A stretch of 64,000 nucleotides of DNA from Pseudomonas mohnii (GCF_900105115.1 NZ_FNRV01000001.1:4077501-4141500), one strand, 5' to 3'. Positions 1 through 12,303 are shown, counted from the stretch's first letter. Notes: generated by a model not told the origin, from the letters alone. Translations and numbers: made by a program.

Positions 1-2190
<2,190 letters not shown>

Positions 2191-2311
2191 TTACGGCCGC
2201 GCGTCTCGCAAAAAACGCTACGAGGGCCGTTGGTCGCGGCGTTCAGTCGGTTTGTTCATGGAAGCTAAGCTCTAACTGGGGAGTAGGTTTTATCTTCCAA
2301 TGAGGTGAGGG

Positions 2312-2632
2312 ATGGTTGATTCACAGCAAAAAGCTACAAAACCGGAGTTATATGAAAGACTGATAGATCGTCTTGGAATGGCCCTGGAAGCGGCAAAAAC
2401 CGCAGGCCGGTTGCGTGATGAGCGTCCGCTGGAGCTGGAATTGCGTGGTCTGAGCCTCGCAGAGTTTGCTCTGGTCAAGGCGTATCTGGATCGTTGTGAG
2501 CGTGAAACGCACGGATGCTTGTCCGAGGCAGTGAAGCAACTTGATGCGCCGCATACAGCCAAGATCATCTGGCTCAAGGACAAAACACCCGGCAGAGACG
2601 CGGTAAAGGTCCGGTCTCTGCATTGCAAATAA
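2312..2632 (+). CDS. Conserved-looking small hypothetical protein, 106 aa
   Basis: Not recognised. The product is soluble, charged and probably helical (for example LIDRLGMALEAAKTAGRL). It has three Cys residues but no clear zinc-ribbon spacing, no signal peptide and no membrane segment. A good ribosome site, GAGGTGAGGG, sits just before the ATG. It diverges from leuS and precedes the YdcF-type gene on the same strand. Codon use resembles its neighbours. A function cannot be assigned. Confidence 0.6.
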   Translation: MVDSQQKATKPELYERLIDRLGMALEAAKTAGRLRDERPLELELRGLSLAEFALVKAYLDRCERETHGCLSEAVKQLDAPHTAKIIWLKDKTPGRDAVKVRSLHCK

Positions 2633-2737
2633 GGCACGGCGCCATGCTCCCGGGTTTTTCGAAGCATAGCCCTTCCATATTGATTGTCGCATTACGTCAA
2701 TCCACTTAGGCTTCGGGCATCTTCATGGAGATGCTCG

Positions 2738-3499
2738 ATGCCTTTTCGTTATTTCTTAAAACAACTTCTGTTGCCGCCGGGCATTCTGTTGCTACTGCTG
2801 GCGCTTGCCTGGTGGTGGCGCCGTTCAAGGCCGAGGCTCGCCGCTGTGTGCTTTACCCTGGGCTTGGGCGGCTTCTGGCTGATGAGCTTGCCCATCGTGG
2901 TGCAATGGGGCGCCGAGCTGTTGGAGCGCGAGCCGCCGTTGGCGCGCGAGGAGTGGGCCACTTTGGCTCGGCATGCCGATGCGATCGTGGTATTGGGTTC
3001 GGGGCGCGAGCGCGGCGATCCGGCATGGGGCGCGGATCAGCCAACGGGCGTGGGCCTGGAGCGCGAACGCTATGCGGCGCGTCTGGCCAAGGCCTCGGGC
3101 TTGCCGGTGCTGACCAGTGGCGGCCTGCATTACGGCACGCCGCCGACCGAGGCCCGATTGATGGCCGACTCGCTGCACGATGATTTCGGCGTCACTGTTC
3201 GATGGCAGGAAGGGCGCAGCCGTACGACCTGGGAAAACGCGCAATTCAGCGCCGAAGTATTGTTGCCAGAAGGCATCAAGCGCGTGGTGGTGGTGACTCA
3301 GGCCTGGCACATGCCGCGAGCTGTCTGGAGCTTCCAGAAGGCAGGGTTTGAAGTGGTGTCTGCGCCCGTGGGGTTTTTAGGCGTGGACAATGCCCGGCCG
3401 CTGGGTGGCTGGATGCCGGAATTCAAGTCGATCTGGCAGAGCGGGCAGTTGCTGAATGAAGCGGTGGGGCAGGTGGGGTATTCGTTGTTCTACCGATAG
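2738..3499 (+). CDS. YdcF/SanA/ElyC family (DUF218) membrane protein
   Basis: DUF218 protein of about 253 residues. Two hydrophobic segments at the N-terminus (LLLPPGILLLLLALAWWW, then a second near residues 35-50) anchor it in the inner membrane. The remainder is the Rossmann-like DUF218 domain, with AIVVLGSG, LTSGG and TTWENAQFS motifs. Relatives such as ElyC and SanA affect envelope or peptidoglycan precursor metabolism in E. coli; the exact reaction is unsettled. The ATG at 2738 is preferred over an upstream in-frame ATG at 2684 because GGAG at 2727-2730 is well spaced and the protein then begins directly with the membrane anchor. Confidence 0.85.
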   Translation: MPFRYFLKQLLLPPGILLLLLALAWWWRRSRPRLAAVCFTLGLGGFWLMSLPIVVQWGAELLEREPPLAREEWATLARHADAIVVLGSGRERGDPAWGADQPTGVGLERERYAARLAKASGLPVLTSGGLHYGTPPTEARLMADSLHDDFGVTVRWQEGRSRTTWENAQFSAEVLLPEGIKRVVVVTQAWHMPRAVWSFQKAGFEVVSAPVGFLGVDNARPLGGWMPEFKSIWQSGQLLNEAVGQVGYSLFYR

Positions 3500-3518
3500 C
3501 GAGGGCTGGCCAACACCC

Positions 3519-3548
3519 TGTGGTGAGGGAGTGTGCTCCCTCACCACA
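3519..3548. terminator. REP-like hairpin between converging genes
   Basis: A 13-bp perfect stem (TGTGGTGAGGGAG / CTCCCTCACCACA) with a 4-nt loop, followed on the plus strand by an A-run. It lies between the ydcF-like stop and the lnt stop, so it may terminate both converging transcripts. It has the look of a single REP unit. Confidence 0.6.
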
Positions 3549-3575
3549 AAAAGCCCTCTGTCCAGGGCCCGCAAG

Positions 3576-5099
3576 TCAGACCGTTTTGGCCATCCGGCTG
3601 GCAATCAGTGCCCAGCCAAACAACAGCACGCAAACAATGATCAACGGCCACGAACGCCATTGAAGATAAGGCGTCAGGTTGTGCATCGGCACCACTTCGC
3701 CATACAGGATGCCGCGCTCGAACTGCGGGATCTGCGCGGTGATCTGGCCGAACGGGTTGATCAGACCGGTCACGCCGTTGTTGGTGGCGCGGATCATCCA
3801 GCGTCCGGCCTCCAGCGCGCGCATCTGCGCCATCTGCAAGTGTTGCAGCGGACCGATCGAGGTGCCGAACCAGGTGTCGTTGCTGATGGTCAGCAGCAAA
3901 TCGCTTTGTGCCGCGAGGCCGGCAGCGAACTCCGGATACACCACTTCGTAGCAGATGAACGGCGCAATCTGGTAACCCTTGGCCTGCAACATGGCCTGGT
4001 CGGCCGGGCCTCGGGCAAAGTCCGACATCGGCAGGTCGAAGAAGGCGATCAAGCCGCGCAGCACATCTTGCAGTGGAACGTATTCGCCAAACGGCACCAA
4101 TTTCTGCTTGAGGTATGTGCCATCGCCTTCACCGACCACGGTGATGCCGTTGTAGAAGCGTTTTTCGTGATGGACCATCTGGCGAATCGGCACGCCGGTA
4201 ATCAACGCCGAGTGACGTTCTGCGGCAAAATTCCCCATCATGTTCAGGTAGCCCTCGGCGGACTCCTTGAGTACCGGGACCGCGGTTTCCGGCCAGATCA
4301 GCAGGTCGACGCGTTTGGAGCTGAAGCTCATGTCGCGATATAGCGCCAGTTGTGCATTGAGCTGCGCCGGGTCCCACTTCATGCTCTGTTCGATATTACC
4401 CTGGATCGCCGCGACACTCAGTGGTGCGCCCGCCGGGCTGGTCCAGGCGTGGTGCTTGAGTGCCATGCCGGCGACCCAAGGGCCGACCAGCAGCACGGCG
4501 CCAGCCACGATGAAGCCTTTACGACCCGTGCGCACCAGGCGCATACCGTTGTAGATCAGCGCAGCGGTCAGGGCCAGGGTGAAGGAAATCAGCCACATAC
4601 CGCCAACGGGGGCGAGCCCCGTCAGTGGGCCATCGAGCTGGCTGTAGCCGGAATACAGCCACGGGAAGCCGGTCAGGAACCAGCCGCGGAAGGCCTCCTG
4701 GCCTACCCACAGCGCGGCGAATGCAAGGGCGTCGGCCAGTGGCGCTTCGTTGCGTCGTAGCCAGCGCGCCCAGAGCCAGGCGGGCAGCGCAAAGAACCAA
4801 GCAATCGCCGCTGTGAACAGCAGCATCAGGAACCCGGCCAGCAACACCGAAGCGCCACCGAAGTTGTGAATGCTGTAGTAGATCCAGCTGGTACCGGCAC
4901 CGAACAGGCCAAAACCGAAACACCAGCCACGGCCGAGTGCCTGGCGAGGGCTCAGTTCGCGCAGACCGGCATAGAACAGGCCGACGGCAAGCAGGGCCAG
5001 AGGCCAGATATCGAATGGCGCCAGGGCCAGGGTGGTGATTGCACCGGCCGCCACGGCCAGCAGGTTACCGGGCCAGCCGGGGCGGGTTGTCCAGCGCAT
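3576..5099 (-). CDS. lnt: Apolipoprotein N-acyltransferase
   Basis: Transfers the third acyl chain from phospholipid to the N-terminal Cys of apolipoproteins in the inner membrane, the last step of lipoprotein maturation before Lol sorting. The 507 residues comprise about six N-terminal membrane helices, a nitrilase-fold periplasmic domain (about 225-475) and a C-terminal helix. The Glu-Lys-Cys triad is visible: E271 in WPETAVP, K331 in YLKQKLVPFGEY and C383 in FICYEVVYPE. It starts 16 nt after the corC stop, in the conserved phoH-ybeY-corC-lnt operon. Confidence 0.96.
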   Translation of the reverse strand: MRWTTRPGWPGNLLAVAAGAITTLALAPFDIWPLALLAVGLFYAGLRELSPRQALGRGWCFGFGLFGAGTSWIYYSIHNFGGASVLLAGFLMLLFTAAIAWFFALPAWLWARWLRRNEAPLADALAFAALWVGQEAFRGWFLTGFPWLYSGYSQLDGPLTGLAPVGGMWLISFTLALTAALIYNGMRLVRTGRKGFIVAGAVLLVGPWVAGMALKHHAWTSPAGAPLSVAAIQGNIEQSMKWDPAQLNAQLALYRDMSFSSKRVDLLIWPETAVPVLKESAEGYLNMMGNFAAERHSALITGVPIRQMVHHEKRFYNGITVVGEGDGTYLKQKLVPFGEYVPLQDVLRGLIAFFDLPMSDFARGPADQAMLQAKGYQIAPFICYEVVYPEFAAGLAAQSDLLLTISNDTWFGTSIGPLQHLQMAQMRALEAGRWMIRATNNGVTGLINPFGQITAQIPQFERGILYGEVVPMHNLTPYLQWRSWPLIIVCVLLFGWALIASRMAKTV

Positions 5100-5115
5100 T
5101 TCAATCCTTAATGTT

Positions 5116-5955
5116 TTACCGGGCGATTGGCGTCAGGCGCAGCAGGTGAATCCGGCGACTGTCGGCATTCAGGATGCGGAAGCGGTACGGGCCGATTTCG
5201 GTGATTTCGTTGCGTTTGGGCAGATGCCCGAATGCACTCATCACCAGGCCGCCGACGGTGTCGAACTCGTCATCGGAGAATTCACTGTCGAAGAACTCGT
5301 TGAAGTTCTCGATCGGCGTCAGGGCCTTGATCAGGAAATCACCGCTTGGCAGCGGCTTGATGTAGCTGTCTTCTTCGACATCGTGTTCGTCTTCGATGTC
5401 GCCGACAATCTGTTCGAGCACGTCTTCGATGGTCACCAGGCCCGCCACGCCGCCGTATTCGTCAATGACGATGGCCATGTGGTTATGGTTGGCGCGGAAC
5501 TCGCGCAGCAGCACGTTCAAGCGCTTGGACTCCGGCACGAACGTGGCCGGGCGCAGCAGATCCTTGATATTGAAGCTGTCGCCGTTCTCCCGAAGGATCA
5601 ACGGCAGCAGGTCCTTGGCCAGCAACACGCCCATCACGTCATCGTGGCTCTCGCCGATCACCGGGTAGCGGGAGTGGGCCGAGTCGACCACGGCGGGCAG
5701 GAACTCGCGGGGTGTCTGGGTCGCCTTGATGCTGACCATCTGCGAGCGCGGGACCATGATGTCCCGTACTTGCAGGTCAGCGACCTGGATGGCGCCTTCG
5801 ACGATGGCCAGCGCTTCGCTGTCCAGCAGTTTGTTTTGGTGTGCGTCGCGCAGCAGCTCCAGCAGCTCCTGGCGGTTTTTCGGCTCATGGGCAAAAGCCT
5901 GGGTGAGCTTACCCAGCCAGGACTTTTGCCCGTTGCTCGATCGATCTTCGCTCAT
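5116..5955 (-). CDS. corC: HlyC/CorC family CBS-domain protein
   Basis: Cytoplasmic protein of 279 residues with a paired CBS (Bateman) module (about residues 65-190, starting VRDIMVPRSQM and ending in IVDEYGGVAGLVTIEDVLE) and a C-terminal CorC/HlyC FAD-binding-like domain (FNEFFDSEFSDDEFDTVGG). Relatives are linked to magnesium and cobalt export or resistance, but the mechanism is poorly defined. It begins 5 nt after the ybeY stop and ends 16 nt before lnt, so all are likely co-transcribed. There are no membrane helices, unlike the larger CNNM-type members. Confidence 0.93.
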   Translation of the reverse strand: MSEDRSSNGQKSWLGKLTQAFAHEPKNRQELLELLRDAHQNKLLDSEALAIVEGAIQVADLQVRDIMVPRSQMVSIKATQTPREFLPAVVDSAHSRYPVIGESHDDVMGVLLAKDLLPLILRENGDSFNIKDLLRPATFVPESKRLNVLLREFRANHNHMAIVIDEYGGVAGLVTIEDVLEQIVGDIEDEHDVEEDSYIKPLPSGDFLIKALTPIENFNEFFDSEFSDDEFDTVGGLVMSAFGHLPKRNEITEIGPYRFRILNADSRRIHLLRLTPIAR

Positions 5956-5960
5956 AGCGA

Positions 5961-6455
5961 TTACTCTGAATCCTTTGTTGTAACGGTTGGGGATGTTTCG
6001 GTTTCGTCGTCCGCGTACGGATCGGGATAGCCCAATTCTGCAAGCAACGTTCGTTCCAGTGCTTCCATTTCCTCGGCTTCGTCATCATCTATATGGTCGT
6101 AACCCAGTAGATGCAAGCAGCCGTGAATCACCAGATGAGCCCAGTGGGCCTTGAGTTCCTTGCCCTGTTCGGCGGCTTCGCGCTCGACCACGGCCACGCA
6201 GATCACCAGATCGCCCAGCAACGGGATGTCGAGAAACTCGTCGGGTACGTCGGCAGGGAATGACAGGACGTTAGTGGCGTAATCCTTCTGACGCCAGGTG
6301 TGATTCAGTTCGCGGCCTTCGGCTTCGTCGACCAGACGAATGGTCATCTCGGAGTCGGCGCTGCGCTGGCGCAGGGCCAGTTCGCACCATTGGCGGAACT
6401 CGGCCTCGCCGGGGGCGGGCGCCTGGGTAGCCAGTTGCAGATCAAGCTCAAGCAT
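5961..6455 (-). CDS. ybeY: Endoribonuclease YbeY
   Basis: Zinc-dependent RNase for 16S rRNA 3' end maturation and 70S ribosome quality control. The signature [15 protein letters not shown] carries the three zinc-binding His residues. The protein has an extended acidic C-terminal tail. I chose the ATG at 6455 (MLELDLQL), giving 164 aa. It overlaps the end of phoH by 8 nt, which suggests translational coupling; an upstream in-frame ATG at 6482 would lie deeper in phoH. Confidence 0.93.
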   Translation of the reverse strand: MLELDLQLATQAPAPGEAEFRQWCELALRQRSADSEMTIRLVDEAEGRELNHTWRQKDYATNVLSFPADVPDEFLDIPLLGDLVICVAVVEREAAEQGKELKAHWAHLVIHGCLHLLGYDHIDDDEAEEMEALERTLLAELGYPDPYADDETETSPTVTTKDSE

Positions 6456-7452
6456 CGCGGCGGCTGTCCTTTGGCGCTTCATCGGTCACGCGGTTCTCGA
6501 AGCGCTCATAGGCTTCGACAATGCGCTGCACCAACGGATGACGCACAACGTCCTTGGGCATGAAATGGGTAAAGCTGATACCTGGCACGTCTTTGAGCAC
6601 TTCGATCACATGGTGCAGCCCGGATTTGGTGCCTTTGGGCAGGTCGACCTGGGTGATGTCACCGGTGATGACGGCGGTAGAGCCGAAGCCGATCCGGGTC
6701 AGGAACATTTTCATTTGCTCGACCGTGGTGTTCTGGCTTTCGTCGAGGATGATGAAGCTGTTGTTCAGCGTGCGCCCGCGCATATAAGCCAAGGGGGCGA
6801 CTTCGATCACCTGGCGTTCGATCAGTTTGGCGACGTATTCGAAGCCGAGCATCTCGTAGAGCGCGTCGTAAAGCGGGCGCAAATACGGGTCGATCTTCTG
6901 GGACAGATCCCCAGGCAGGAAGCCGAGTTTCTCACCCGCTTCGACCGCTGGACGTACCAGCAGAATGCGGCGGATCTGCTCGCGTTCCAGTGCATCGACC
7001 GCGCAGGCAACCGCCAGATAGGTCTTGCCGGTACCGGCCGGACCAATGCCGAAGTTGATGTCGTTGCCGAGGATTTCCTTCACGTAGCGCAACTGATTCA
7101 AGCCGCGGGGGCGAATCATGCCTTTCTTGGTGCGCAGGGCGACGGAGGCTTCGGCAGGGGCGTGATTGTCCAGCTCTTCAACGGCCGATTCCTGCAGGAA
7201 CAGGTGAACCATGTCCGGCGACAGCTCCGTACCCTTGGTTTCCCGGTACAGGCGGCGCAGCAGGTTTTCCGCAGAGGTGGTGTGCTTGGGTTCGCCGATC
7301 AGCTCGAACTGATTGCCGCGGTTGCGGATCTCGATGGTCAGGCGCTGTTCGATCAAGCGCAGATGCTCGTCGAATTGCCCGCACAGATTGGCGAAGCGGC
7401 GAGCTTCAAAAGGCTCGAGGATGAAACGATGTGGTTCGATGGGTGCGTTCAA
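6448..7452 (-). CDS. ybeZ: PhoH family ATPase (YbeZ)
   Basis: Predicted cytoplasmic P-loop NTPase of the PhoH/YbeZ type, 334 residues, thought to work with YbeY in RNA metabolism. Walker A is [12 protein letters not shown] and Walker B is [11 protein letters not shown]. An N-terminal extension of about 120 residues precedes the NTPase core, as in other YbeZ proteins. The start appears to be a TTG at 7450-7452 (protein begins (M)[12 protein letters not shown]); no convincing Shine-Dalgarno lies immediately upstream, and no nearby ATG is available. It is separated from miaB by a REPIN. Confidence 0.93.
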   Translation of the reverse strand: MNAPIEPHRFILEPFEARRFANLCGQFDEHLRLIEQRLTIEIRNRGNQFELIGEPKHTTSAENLLRRLYRETKGTELSPDMVHLFLQESAVEELDNHAPAEASVALRTKKGMIRPRGLNQLRYVKEILGNDINFGIGPAGTGKTYLAVACAVDALEREQIRRILLVRPAVEAGEKLGFLPGDLSQKIDPYLRPLYDALYEMLGFEYVAKLIERQVIEVAPLAYMRGRTLNNSFIILDESQNTTVEQMKMFLTRIGFGSTAVITGDITQVDLPKGTKSGLHHVIEVLKDVPGISFTHFMPKDVVRHPLVQRIVEAYERFENRVTDEAPKDSRRDA

Positions 7453-7565
7453 GGTCGTATTTAGCCGCCCTGGGGCAATAGTGATGAGTTCAAGGATAGC
7501 GCCAGTGGCGTGGGTGCGAAAGCTCTTAAATGGATCAACCCATTCTCAAGAACAATGCATTTCAC

Positions 7566-7655
7566 TGTGGGAGGTGGCTTGCCAGCGATGGCGATGTAAC
7601 TGGCGACATCGTTGTCGGGCTTGCTGGCCCTATCGCTGGCAAGCCAGCTCCCACA
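7566..7655. repeat. REPIN (two inverted REP units)
   Basis: Two REP-like halves in inverted orientation: TGTGGGAGGTGGCTTGCCAG on the left and CTGGCAAGCCAGCTCCCACA on the right, about 45 nt apart. They lie between miaB and phoH, inside the likely operon, where they could form a long hairpin that modulates phoH and downstream expression. Halves are of the GGCTTGCC subtype. Confidence 0.85.
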
Positions 7656-7665
7656 GGGATCGGTG

Positions 7666-8994
7666 TTATTGAATCAGCGAGCCTCGCAGCGAGTGCGGCT
7701 GTGCGGCATCGATGTGCACGTCGGCAAACTGACCGATCAGGGTCGGATTGTCACACTTGAAGTTGACGATACGATTATTTTCGGTACGGCCTTGCAGCTC
7801 ACCGGGGTCTTTTTTCGAATAATCGGTGACCAGAATCCGCTGGATCGACCCGACCATTTGTCGGCTGATTTCGAAGCCTTGTTGGTTCAGGCGATGTTGC
7901 AAGGCGTTCAAGCGCTCTTTTTTCAGCTCTTCGGGGGTGTCGTCTGCCAGATCGGCGGCCGGAGTACCTGGACGCTGGCTGTAGACGAACGAATAGGAAA
8001 AGTCGAAGCCGACGTCCTGGATCAGTTTCATGGTCTGTTCGAAGTCTTTTTCCGTCTCGCCGGGGAAGCCGACGATGAAGTCCGAACTGATGCAGATGCC
8101 CGGTACGGCCGCGCGCAGCTTGCGCAGTTTGGATTTGTATTCCAGCGCGGTGTGGTTGCGCTTCATCGCCGCGAGGATGCGGTCCGAGCCTGACTGCACC
8201 GGCAAATGCAGGTGTTTCACCAGTTCCGGCACCTCGGCGTGGGCCTGGATCAGGCTGTCGGAGAATTCCAGCGGGTGTGAGGTGGTGTAGCGGATGCGGT
8301 CGATGCCATCGATGGCGGCGACCACGCGGATCAGCTCGGCCAGATCGGCCAGGCGACCGTCGTGCGTGGTGCCGCGATAACCGTTGACGTTCTGCCCCAA
8401 CAAGGTCACTTCGCGCACGCCGTTTTCAGCCAGGTGAATGATCTCGGCGATCACGTCGTCGAATGGCCGGCTCACTTCTTCGCCGCGGGTGTACGGCACC
8501 ACGCAGAAGGTGCAGTACTTGCTGCAGCCTTCCATCACCGACACGTAAGCGCTGGGGCCATCGATGCGCGGCTCGGGCAAGTGGTCGAATTTTTCGATTT
8601 CCGGGAAAGAAACGTCGACCTGCGGCAGCTTGCTGATGCGTGCGGCGTCGATCATTTCCGGCAGGCGGTGCAAGGTCTGCGGGCCGAAGACGACGTCCAC
8701 GTAGGGCGCGCGATCTCGGATGGCGGCGCCTTCCTGGCTGGCCACGCAACCGCCGACGGCGATCACCATGTCCGGGTTGGCGAGTTTCAGTTCGCGCCAG
8801 CGGCCGAGCTGAGAGTAGACACGATCCTGAGCGCGTTCGCGGATCGAGCAGGTGTTGAGCAGGATCACGTCGGCGTCTTCAGCACGCGCGGTGACTTCCA
8901 GGGCCTGGTGTGCGCCCAGCAGATCGACCATGCGCGAGCTGTCGTACTCGTTCATCTGGCAACCGTGGGTTTCGATGTAAAGCTTCTTGGCCAT
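7666..8994 (-). CDS. miaB: tRNA-2-methylthio-N6-adenosine37 synthase (MiaB)
   Basis: Radical-SAM methylthiotransferase that converts i6A37 to ms2i6A37 in tRNAs reading UNN codons. Visible parts: N-terminal MTTase domain ([17 protein letters not shown] with the first cluster Cys), radical-SAM motif [16 protein letters not shown] with Cys-X3-Cys-X2-Cys, and a C-terminal TRAM domain. The ATG at 8994 gives 442 aa; a longer in-frame reading from 9042 adds a non-conserved leader. It heads the minus-strand group miaB-phoH-ybeY-corC-lnt and diverges from the DUF1820 gene. Confidence 0.96.
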   Translation of the reverse strand: MAKKLYIETHGCQMNEYDSSRMVDLLGAHQALEVTARAEDADVILLNTCSIRERAQDRVYSQLGRWRELKLANPDMVIAVGGCVASQEGAAIRDRAPYVDVVFGPQTLHRLPEMIDAARISKLPQVDVSFPEIEKFDHLPEPRIDGPSAYVSVMEGCSKYCTFCVVPYTRGEEVSRPFDDVIAEIIHLAENGVREVTLLGQNVNGYRGTTHDGRLADLAELIRVVAAIDGIDRIRYTTSHPLEFSDSLIQAHAEVPELVKHLHLPVQSGSDRILAAMKRNHTALEYKSKLRKLRAAVPGICISSDFIVGFPGETEKDFEQTMKLIQDVGFDFSYSFVYSQRPGTPAADLADDTPEELKKERLNALQHRLNQQGFEISRQMVGSIQRILVTDYSKKDPGELQGRTENNRIVNFKCDNPTLIGQFADVHIDAAQPHSLRGSLIQ

Positions 8995-9071
8995 GGAAAG
9001 AGTCATCACGTGATTCAAAGAACCGCGCATTATAGGGAACATGCACCCAGGTTCCTACCGCTGCGCGTCCG

Positions 9072-9083
9072 ACGGCTATGCTA
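9072..9083 (+). promoter_or_regulatory. Putative -10 region for the DUF1820 gene
   Basis: ACGGCTATGCTA, followed by TAGT, gives an extended -10-like CTATGCTATAG about 45 nt before the ATG. No strong -35 hexamer is visible. The same 12-mer recurs at 13414-13425 in front of ladS. The CTATnCTA shape is compatible with sigma-70 or RpoS holoenzyme. Confidence 0.4.
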
Positions 9084-9129
9084 TAGTTCGTGCCCTCTTT
9101 TTTATCCCTCGATGTGTTACCCGCCCACC

Positions 9130-9459
9130 ATGACCAAACGTGAAGCTCCAATCTACAAGGTGATTTTCCTCAACCAGGGCCAGGTGTTCGAAATGTACGC
9201 CAAGCAGATCTATCAAAGTGATCTGTGGGGCTTTCTGGAAGTGGAAGAGTTCGTCTTTGGCGAGCGCACGCAAGTGGTCGTCGATCCGAGCGAAGAGAAA
9301 CTCAAGGCTCAGTTCGAAGGCGTGGTGCGCAGTTTTGTGCCGATGCATTCGATCGTGCGCATCGACGAAGTCGAGCGCCTGGGCACGCCGAAAATCAGCG
9401 AAGCCCGTGGCGCGGTCGGCAATGTCATGCCGTTTCCGATGCCGATGCCTGAGAAGTAA
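9130..9459 (+). CDS. DUF1820 family protein, 109 aa
   Basis: Small cytoplasmic protein typical of gammaproteobacteria, beginning MTKREAPIYKVIFLNQGQ and ending with a Pro/Met tail (MPFPMPMPEK). It lacks signal and membrane segments. The family has no established role. It diverges from miaB across about 135 nt and is conserved at this position in Pseudomonas as far as I recall. The ATG at 9130 matches the domain start. Confidence 0.88.
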   Translation: MTKREAPIYKVIFLNQGQVFEMYAKQIYQSDLWGFLEVEEFVFGERTQVVVDPSEEKLKAQFEGVVRSFVPMHSIVRIDEVERLGTPKISEARGAVGNVMPFPMPMPEK

Positions 9460-9484
9460 GGTTTCAAGACCGAGTCGTCTCCAC

Positions 9485-9580
9485 CGCGAACAAGCTCGCT
9501 CCCACAATGAATCGTCTGCGAACACAATAGTTGTGAACGCCAGAAATCACGTGTGGGAGCGAGCTTGCTCGCGATGGGGC
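9485..9580. repeat. REPIN
   Basis: Inverted REP pair of the CGAGCTTGCTCG subtype: GCGAACAAGCTCGCTCCCAC on the left and TGTGGGAGCGAGCTTGCTCG on the right, about 45 nt apart. It lies between the converging DUF1820 and Sel1 genes. Confidence 0.85.
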
Positions 9581-9600
9581 CAGAAAAATCGGTACAGAAC

Positions 9601-10155
9601 TTAAGGCAACGGCGCGAACGGCGTACGCCCATCGGCGCTCTGCAATTCCATCAAATACTTACGGAAAATTTGCCCCAGCACCTGAGTGGCGACTTCCAGT
9701 TCTTCGCGAGGCATCTTTTCGGTGACTTCGTCGGCAGTGTCCAGCGCATCTTCGTCGCCATTGACCGAAGCCATTTTCAGCAGGATATACGCCTGAACGT
9801 TATTGGCCGGCACGCCTTCACCGTGGAAAAACATGGTGCCGAGTTTGAACTGCGCCTGGGCGTGGCCTTGCAGCGAGGCCTTTTCGAAATAGCTCAGGGC
9901 TTGATTGAGGTCGCGCGGGGCGTTTTTGCCTTCGTAGTAGAACTCACCCAACTCGTATTGCGCTTGGGCATCCCCTTCATCCGACGCTTTCTGGCAGGCG
10001 GCGAGTGCCTGTGCCAGGTCTTGCGGCTGGGTATTGAGGGTGCAGCGACCCATCGCTGGGATTAACAACGAGTTACCGCCTGCTTGTGCGAGCGCGAGCA
10101 GGGGCTGAAGGAGCAACAGGCAGCCCAGTGAAAGGGCGCGGCCGGTGCGGTTCAT
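9601..10155 (-). CDS. Exported Sel1-like repeat (TPR-type) protein
   Basis: Protein of 184 residues with a clear signal peptide (RALSLGCLLLLQPLLALAQA) and at least two Sel1/TPR-like units. These show the A-Q-Y-x-L-G and A-x-x-x-x-x-K-A-x-x-x-G patterns (GDAQAQYELGEFYYEG and GHAQAQFKLGTMFFHGEG). It is expected in the periplasm as a protein-protein interaction module. No partner can be named from the sequence. It follows hemL on the same strand, separated by a hairpin terminator. Confidence 0.82.
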   Translation of the reverse strand: MNRTGRALSLGCLLLLQPLLALAQAGGNSLLIPAMGRCTLNTQPQDLAQALAACQKASDEGDAQAQYELGEFYYEGKNAPRDLNQALSYFEKASLQGHAQAQFKLGTMFFHGEGVPANNVQAYILLKMASVNGDEDALDTADEVTEKMPREELEVATQVLGQIFRKYLMELQSADGRTPFAPLP

Positions 10156-10343
10156 GGGAATCGACTTACCTCTGAAGGGCGCGCGGACCCATCGAGGGGA
10201 TCCAATAAGCGCGCATTATGAAATAAGCAGGGCCAACCTTACAAAGTCTTTACTCGTTTTTCTGCTGCGCGGGAAATATATCGCCCACTTTGCTGGGGAT
10301 TGTTGGCAGATGAGTCGGAAAAAAAGCGGGAATGCAGGTGAAA

Positions 10344-10371
10344 GCCGACGCTGGCGATGGCCAGCGTCGGC
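10344..10371 (-). terminator. Likely hemL terminator
   Basis: Perfect 12-bp stem (GCCGACGCTGGC / GCCAGCGTCGGC) with a GATG loop, 10 nt after the hemL stop on the minus strand and followed by a short TTTC. The T-tract is weak, but stem strength and position fit the end of the thiD-thiE-hemL transcript. Confidence 0.6.
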
Positions 10372-10380
10372 TCGATCACG

Positions 10381-11664
10381 TTACTTCAGTGCAGCGAACG
10401 CGCGCTCAGCGGCATCCAGGGTCAGTTTCAGCTCGGTTTCGCCGTGGGCGATCGAGGTGAAGCCGGCTTCGAACGCGCTTGGCGCCAGGTACACACCACC
10501 TTCGAGCATCAGGTGGAAGAAGCGACCGAACAGCGCCGCATCGCTGGCCATCACGTCATCGAAAGTCACGATGTCGTCGGCGCCGCTGAAGTACAGGCCG
10601 AACATGCCGCCGGCCTGAGTGGTCACGAACGGGATGCCTGCCGCATCGGCACGTTGTTGCAAGCCATCGAGCAGGCGCGTGGTGTAGTCGGTCAGCTCCG
10701 CGTGGAAACCCGGACGGCTGATCAGGCGCAGGGTGGTCAGGCCGGCAGCCATCGCCAGCGGGTTACCCGACAACGTACCGGCCTGGTAGACCGGGCCCAG
10801 CGGGGCGATGCGCGACATGATTTCGCGCTTGCCACCGAAGCAGCCGACCGGCATGCCGCCCCCGATGATCTTGCCGAACGTGGTCAGGTCCGGCGTTACG
10901 CCGTAGTGAGCCTGGGCGCCGCCCAGGGCGACACGGAAGCCGGTCATCACTTCGTCGAAAATCAGGACCACGCCGTGCTTGTCGCACAGGGTCCGCAGGC
11001 CTTCGAGGAAACCTGGCGCCGGTGGTACGCAGTTCATGTTGCCAGCTACCGGTTCAACGATGATGCAGGCCACGTCCTGCCCGACTTCGGCGAGCATCGC
11101 TTCAACCGCGTCGATGTCGTTGAATGGCAGGGTCAGGGTGTGTTTGGCGAACGCCGCCGGCACGCCGGCCGAACTCGGTACGCCTTGGGTCAGGGCCCCG
11201 GAACCGGCCTTGACCAGCAGGCTGTCGGAGTGACCGTGGTAGCAGCCTTCAAACTTGATGATGCTGTCGCGGCCAGTGAAACCGCGGGCCAGACGAATGG
11301 CACTCATGGTCGCTTCGGTGCCGGAGCTGACCATGCGCACCATGTCCATCGAAGGCACCAGCGAGCAGACCAGGTCGGCCATCTGGGTTTCCATCTCGGT
11401 CGGCGCGCCGTAGGACAGGCCGTGCTCCAGCTGTTTACGCACGGCGTCCAGCACATCCGGGTGGCTGTGGCCGAGAATCATCGGGCCCCAGGAGCCGACG
11501 TAATCCACATAACGCTTGTTGTCTTCGTCGGTGACGTAGGCGCCTTCAGCGTGTTTGAAGAACAACGGCGTGCCGCCAACGCTCTTGAACGCGCGCACTG
11601 GCGAGTTCACGCCACCGGGAATGTGTTTCTGGGCATTGGCAAACAGGGTTTCGGAACGAGACAT
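10381..11664 (-). CDS. hemL: Glutamate-1-semialdehyde 2,1-aminomutase
   Basis: PLP enzyme that isomerises glutamate-1-semialdehyde to 5-aminolevulinate, the committed C5-pathway precursor of heme and siroheme. It is 427 residues, full length for the family. The PLP lysine is K265 in [14 protein letters not shown], and the pyridine-binding Asp lies in [11 protein letters not shown]. The N-terminus [20 protein letters not shown] is typical. It begins 15 nt after thiE on the same strand and probably shares a transcript with the two thiamine genes. Confidence 0.97.
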   Translation of the reverse strand: MSRSETLFANAQKHIPGGVNSPVRAFKSVGGTPLFFKHAEGAYVTDEDNKRYVDYVGSWGPMILGHSHPDVLDAVRKQLEHGLSYGAPTEMETQMADLVCSLVPSMDMVRMVSSGTEATMSAIRLARGFTGRDSIIKFEGCYHGHSDSLLVKAGSGALTQGVPSSAGVPAAFAKHTLTLPFNDIDAVEAMLAEVGQDVACIIVEPVAGNMNCVPPAPGFLEGLRTLCDKHGVVLIFDEVMTGFRVALGGAQAHYGVTPDLTTFGKIIGGGMPVGCFGGKREIMSRIAPLGPVYQAGTLSGNPLAMAAGLTTLRLISRPGFHAELTDYTTRLLDGLQQRADAAGIPFVTTQAGGMFGLYFSGADDIVTFDDVMASDAALFGRFFHLMLEGGVYLAPSAFEAGFTSIAHGETELKLTLDAAERAFAALK

Positions 11665-11679
11665 GTGCGGACTCTCAAA

Positions 11680-12303
11680 TCAGATTTTTAGTAATTCATT
11701 GAATGCGCGGGCGCGGCGGGTCACTTCGGTCGTGCTCTCGGCGCCAAACAAACCATGCACCACGGCCAGCAGATCGACGCCATGGGCCACCAGTGGGGCG
11801 GCGTTGTCCAGGGTGATGCCGCCGATCGCGCAGATCGGCAGGTGCAATTTCTGGCGCGCCTGGTCCAGCAGATCGAGGCTGCAGGTCGGGGCGCCGGGCT
11901 TGGTGTTGGAATTGAAGAAGCGTCCGAACGCGACATAACTGGCGCCTTCCTTGACAGCTTGCTCGGCCAGTTCGAGCTGTGCATGGCAGGTCGAACCGAT
12001 GATGGCTTTGGAGCCGAGCAGGGCGCGGGTCGGCGACAACGGGCCGTCGGTTTGGCCCAGGTGTACGCCTACGTTCAGGCGTGCGGCCAGTTCGGCGTCG
12101 TCATTGATGATCAACTGCGTCTTGTAGCGCTCGCACAAATTGCGCAGGGCTTGCGCCTCGCGCAGTCGACGGGCCTCATCGCTGCTCTTGTCGCGGTACT
12201 GCAGCAGGGTGACGCCGCCTTCCAGCGCCGCCTCCACGTACGAGAGAAATTTACCGGCCAGCAATTGGCTGTCGGTAATGGCGTACAGGCCACGTAGTTT
12301 CAT
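11680..12303 (-). CDS. thiE: Thiamine-phosphate synthase
   Basis: Couples HMP pyrophosphate with the thiazole phosphate to form thiamine monophosphate. TIM-barrel protein of 207 residues, with LYAITDSQL at the N-terminus, LLQYRDKSS for diphosphate handling, IINDDAELA and the phosphate-binding AIGGIT near the C-terminus. It sits 18 nt downstream of thiD, so the two consecutive pyrimidine-branch steps are encoded together. Confidence 0.95.
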   Translation of the reverse strand: MKLRGLYAITDSQLLAGKFLSYVEAALEGGVTLLQYRDKSSDEARRLREAQALRNLCERYKTQLIINDDAELAARLNVGVHLGQTDGPLSPTRALLGSKAIIGSTCHAQLELAEQAVKEGASYVAFGRFFNSNTKPGAPTCSLDLLDQARQKLHLPICAIGGITLDNAAPLVAHGVDLLAVVHGLFGAESTTEVTRRARAFNELLKI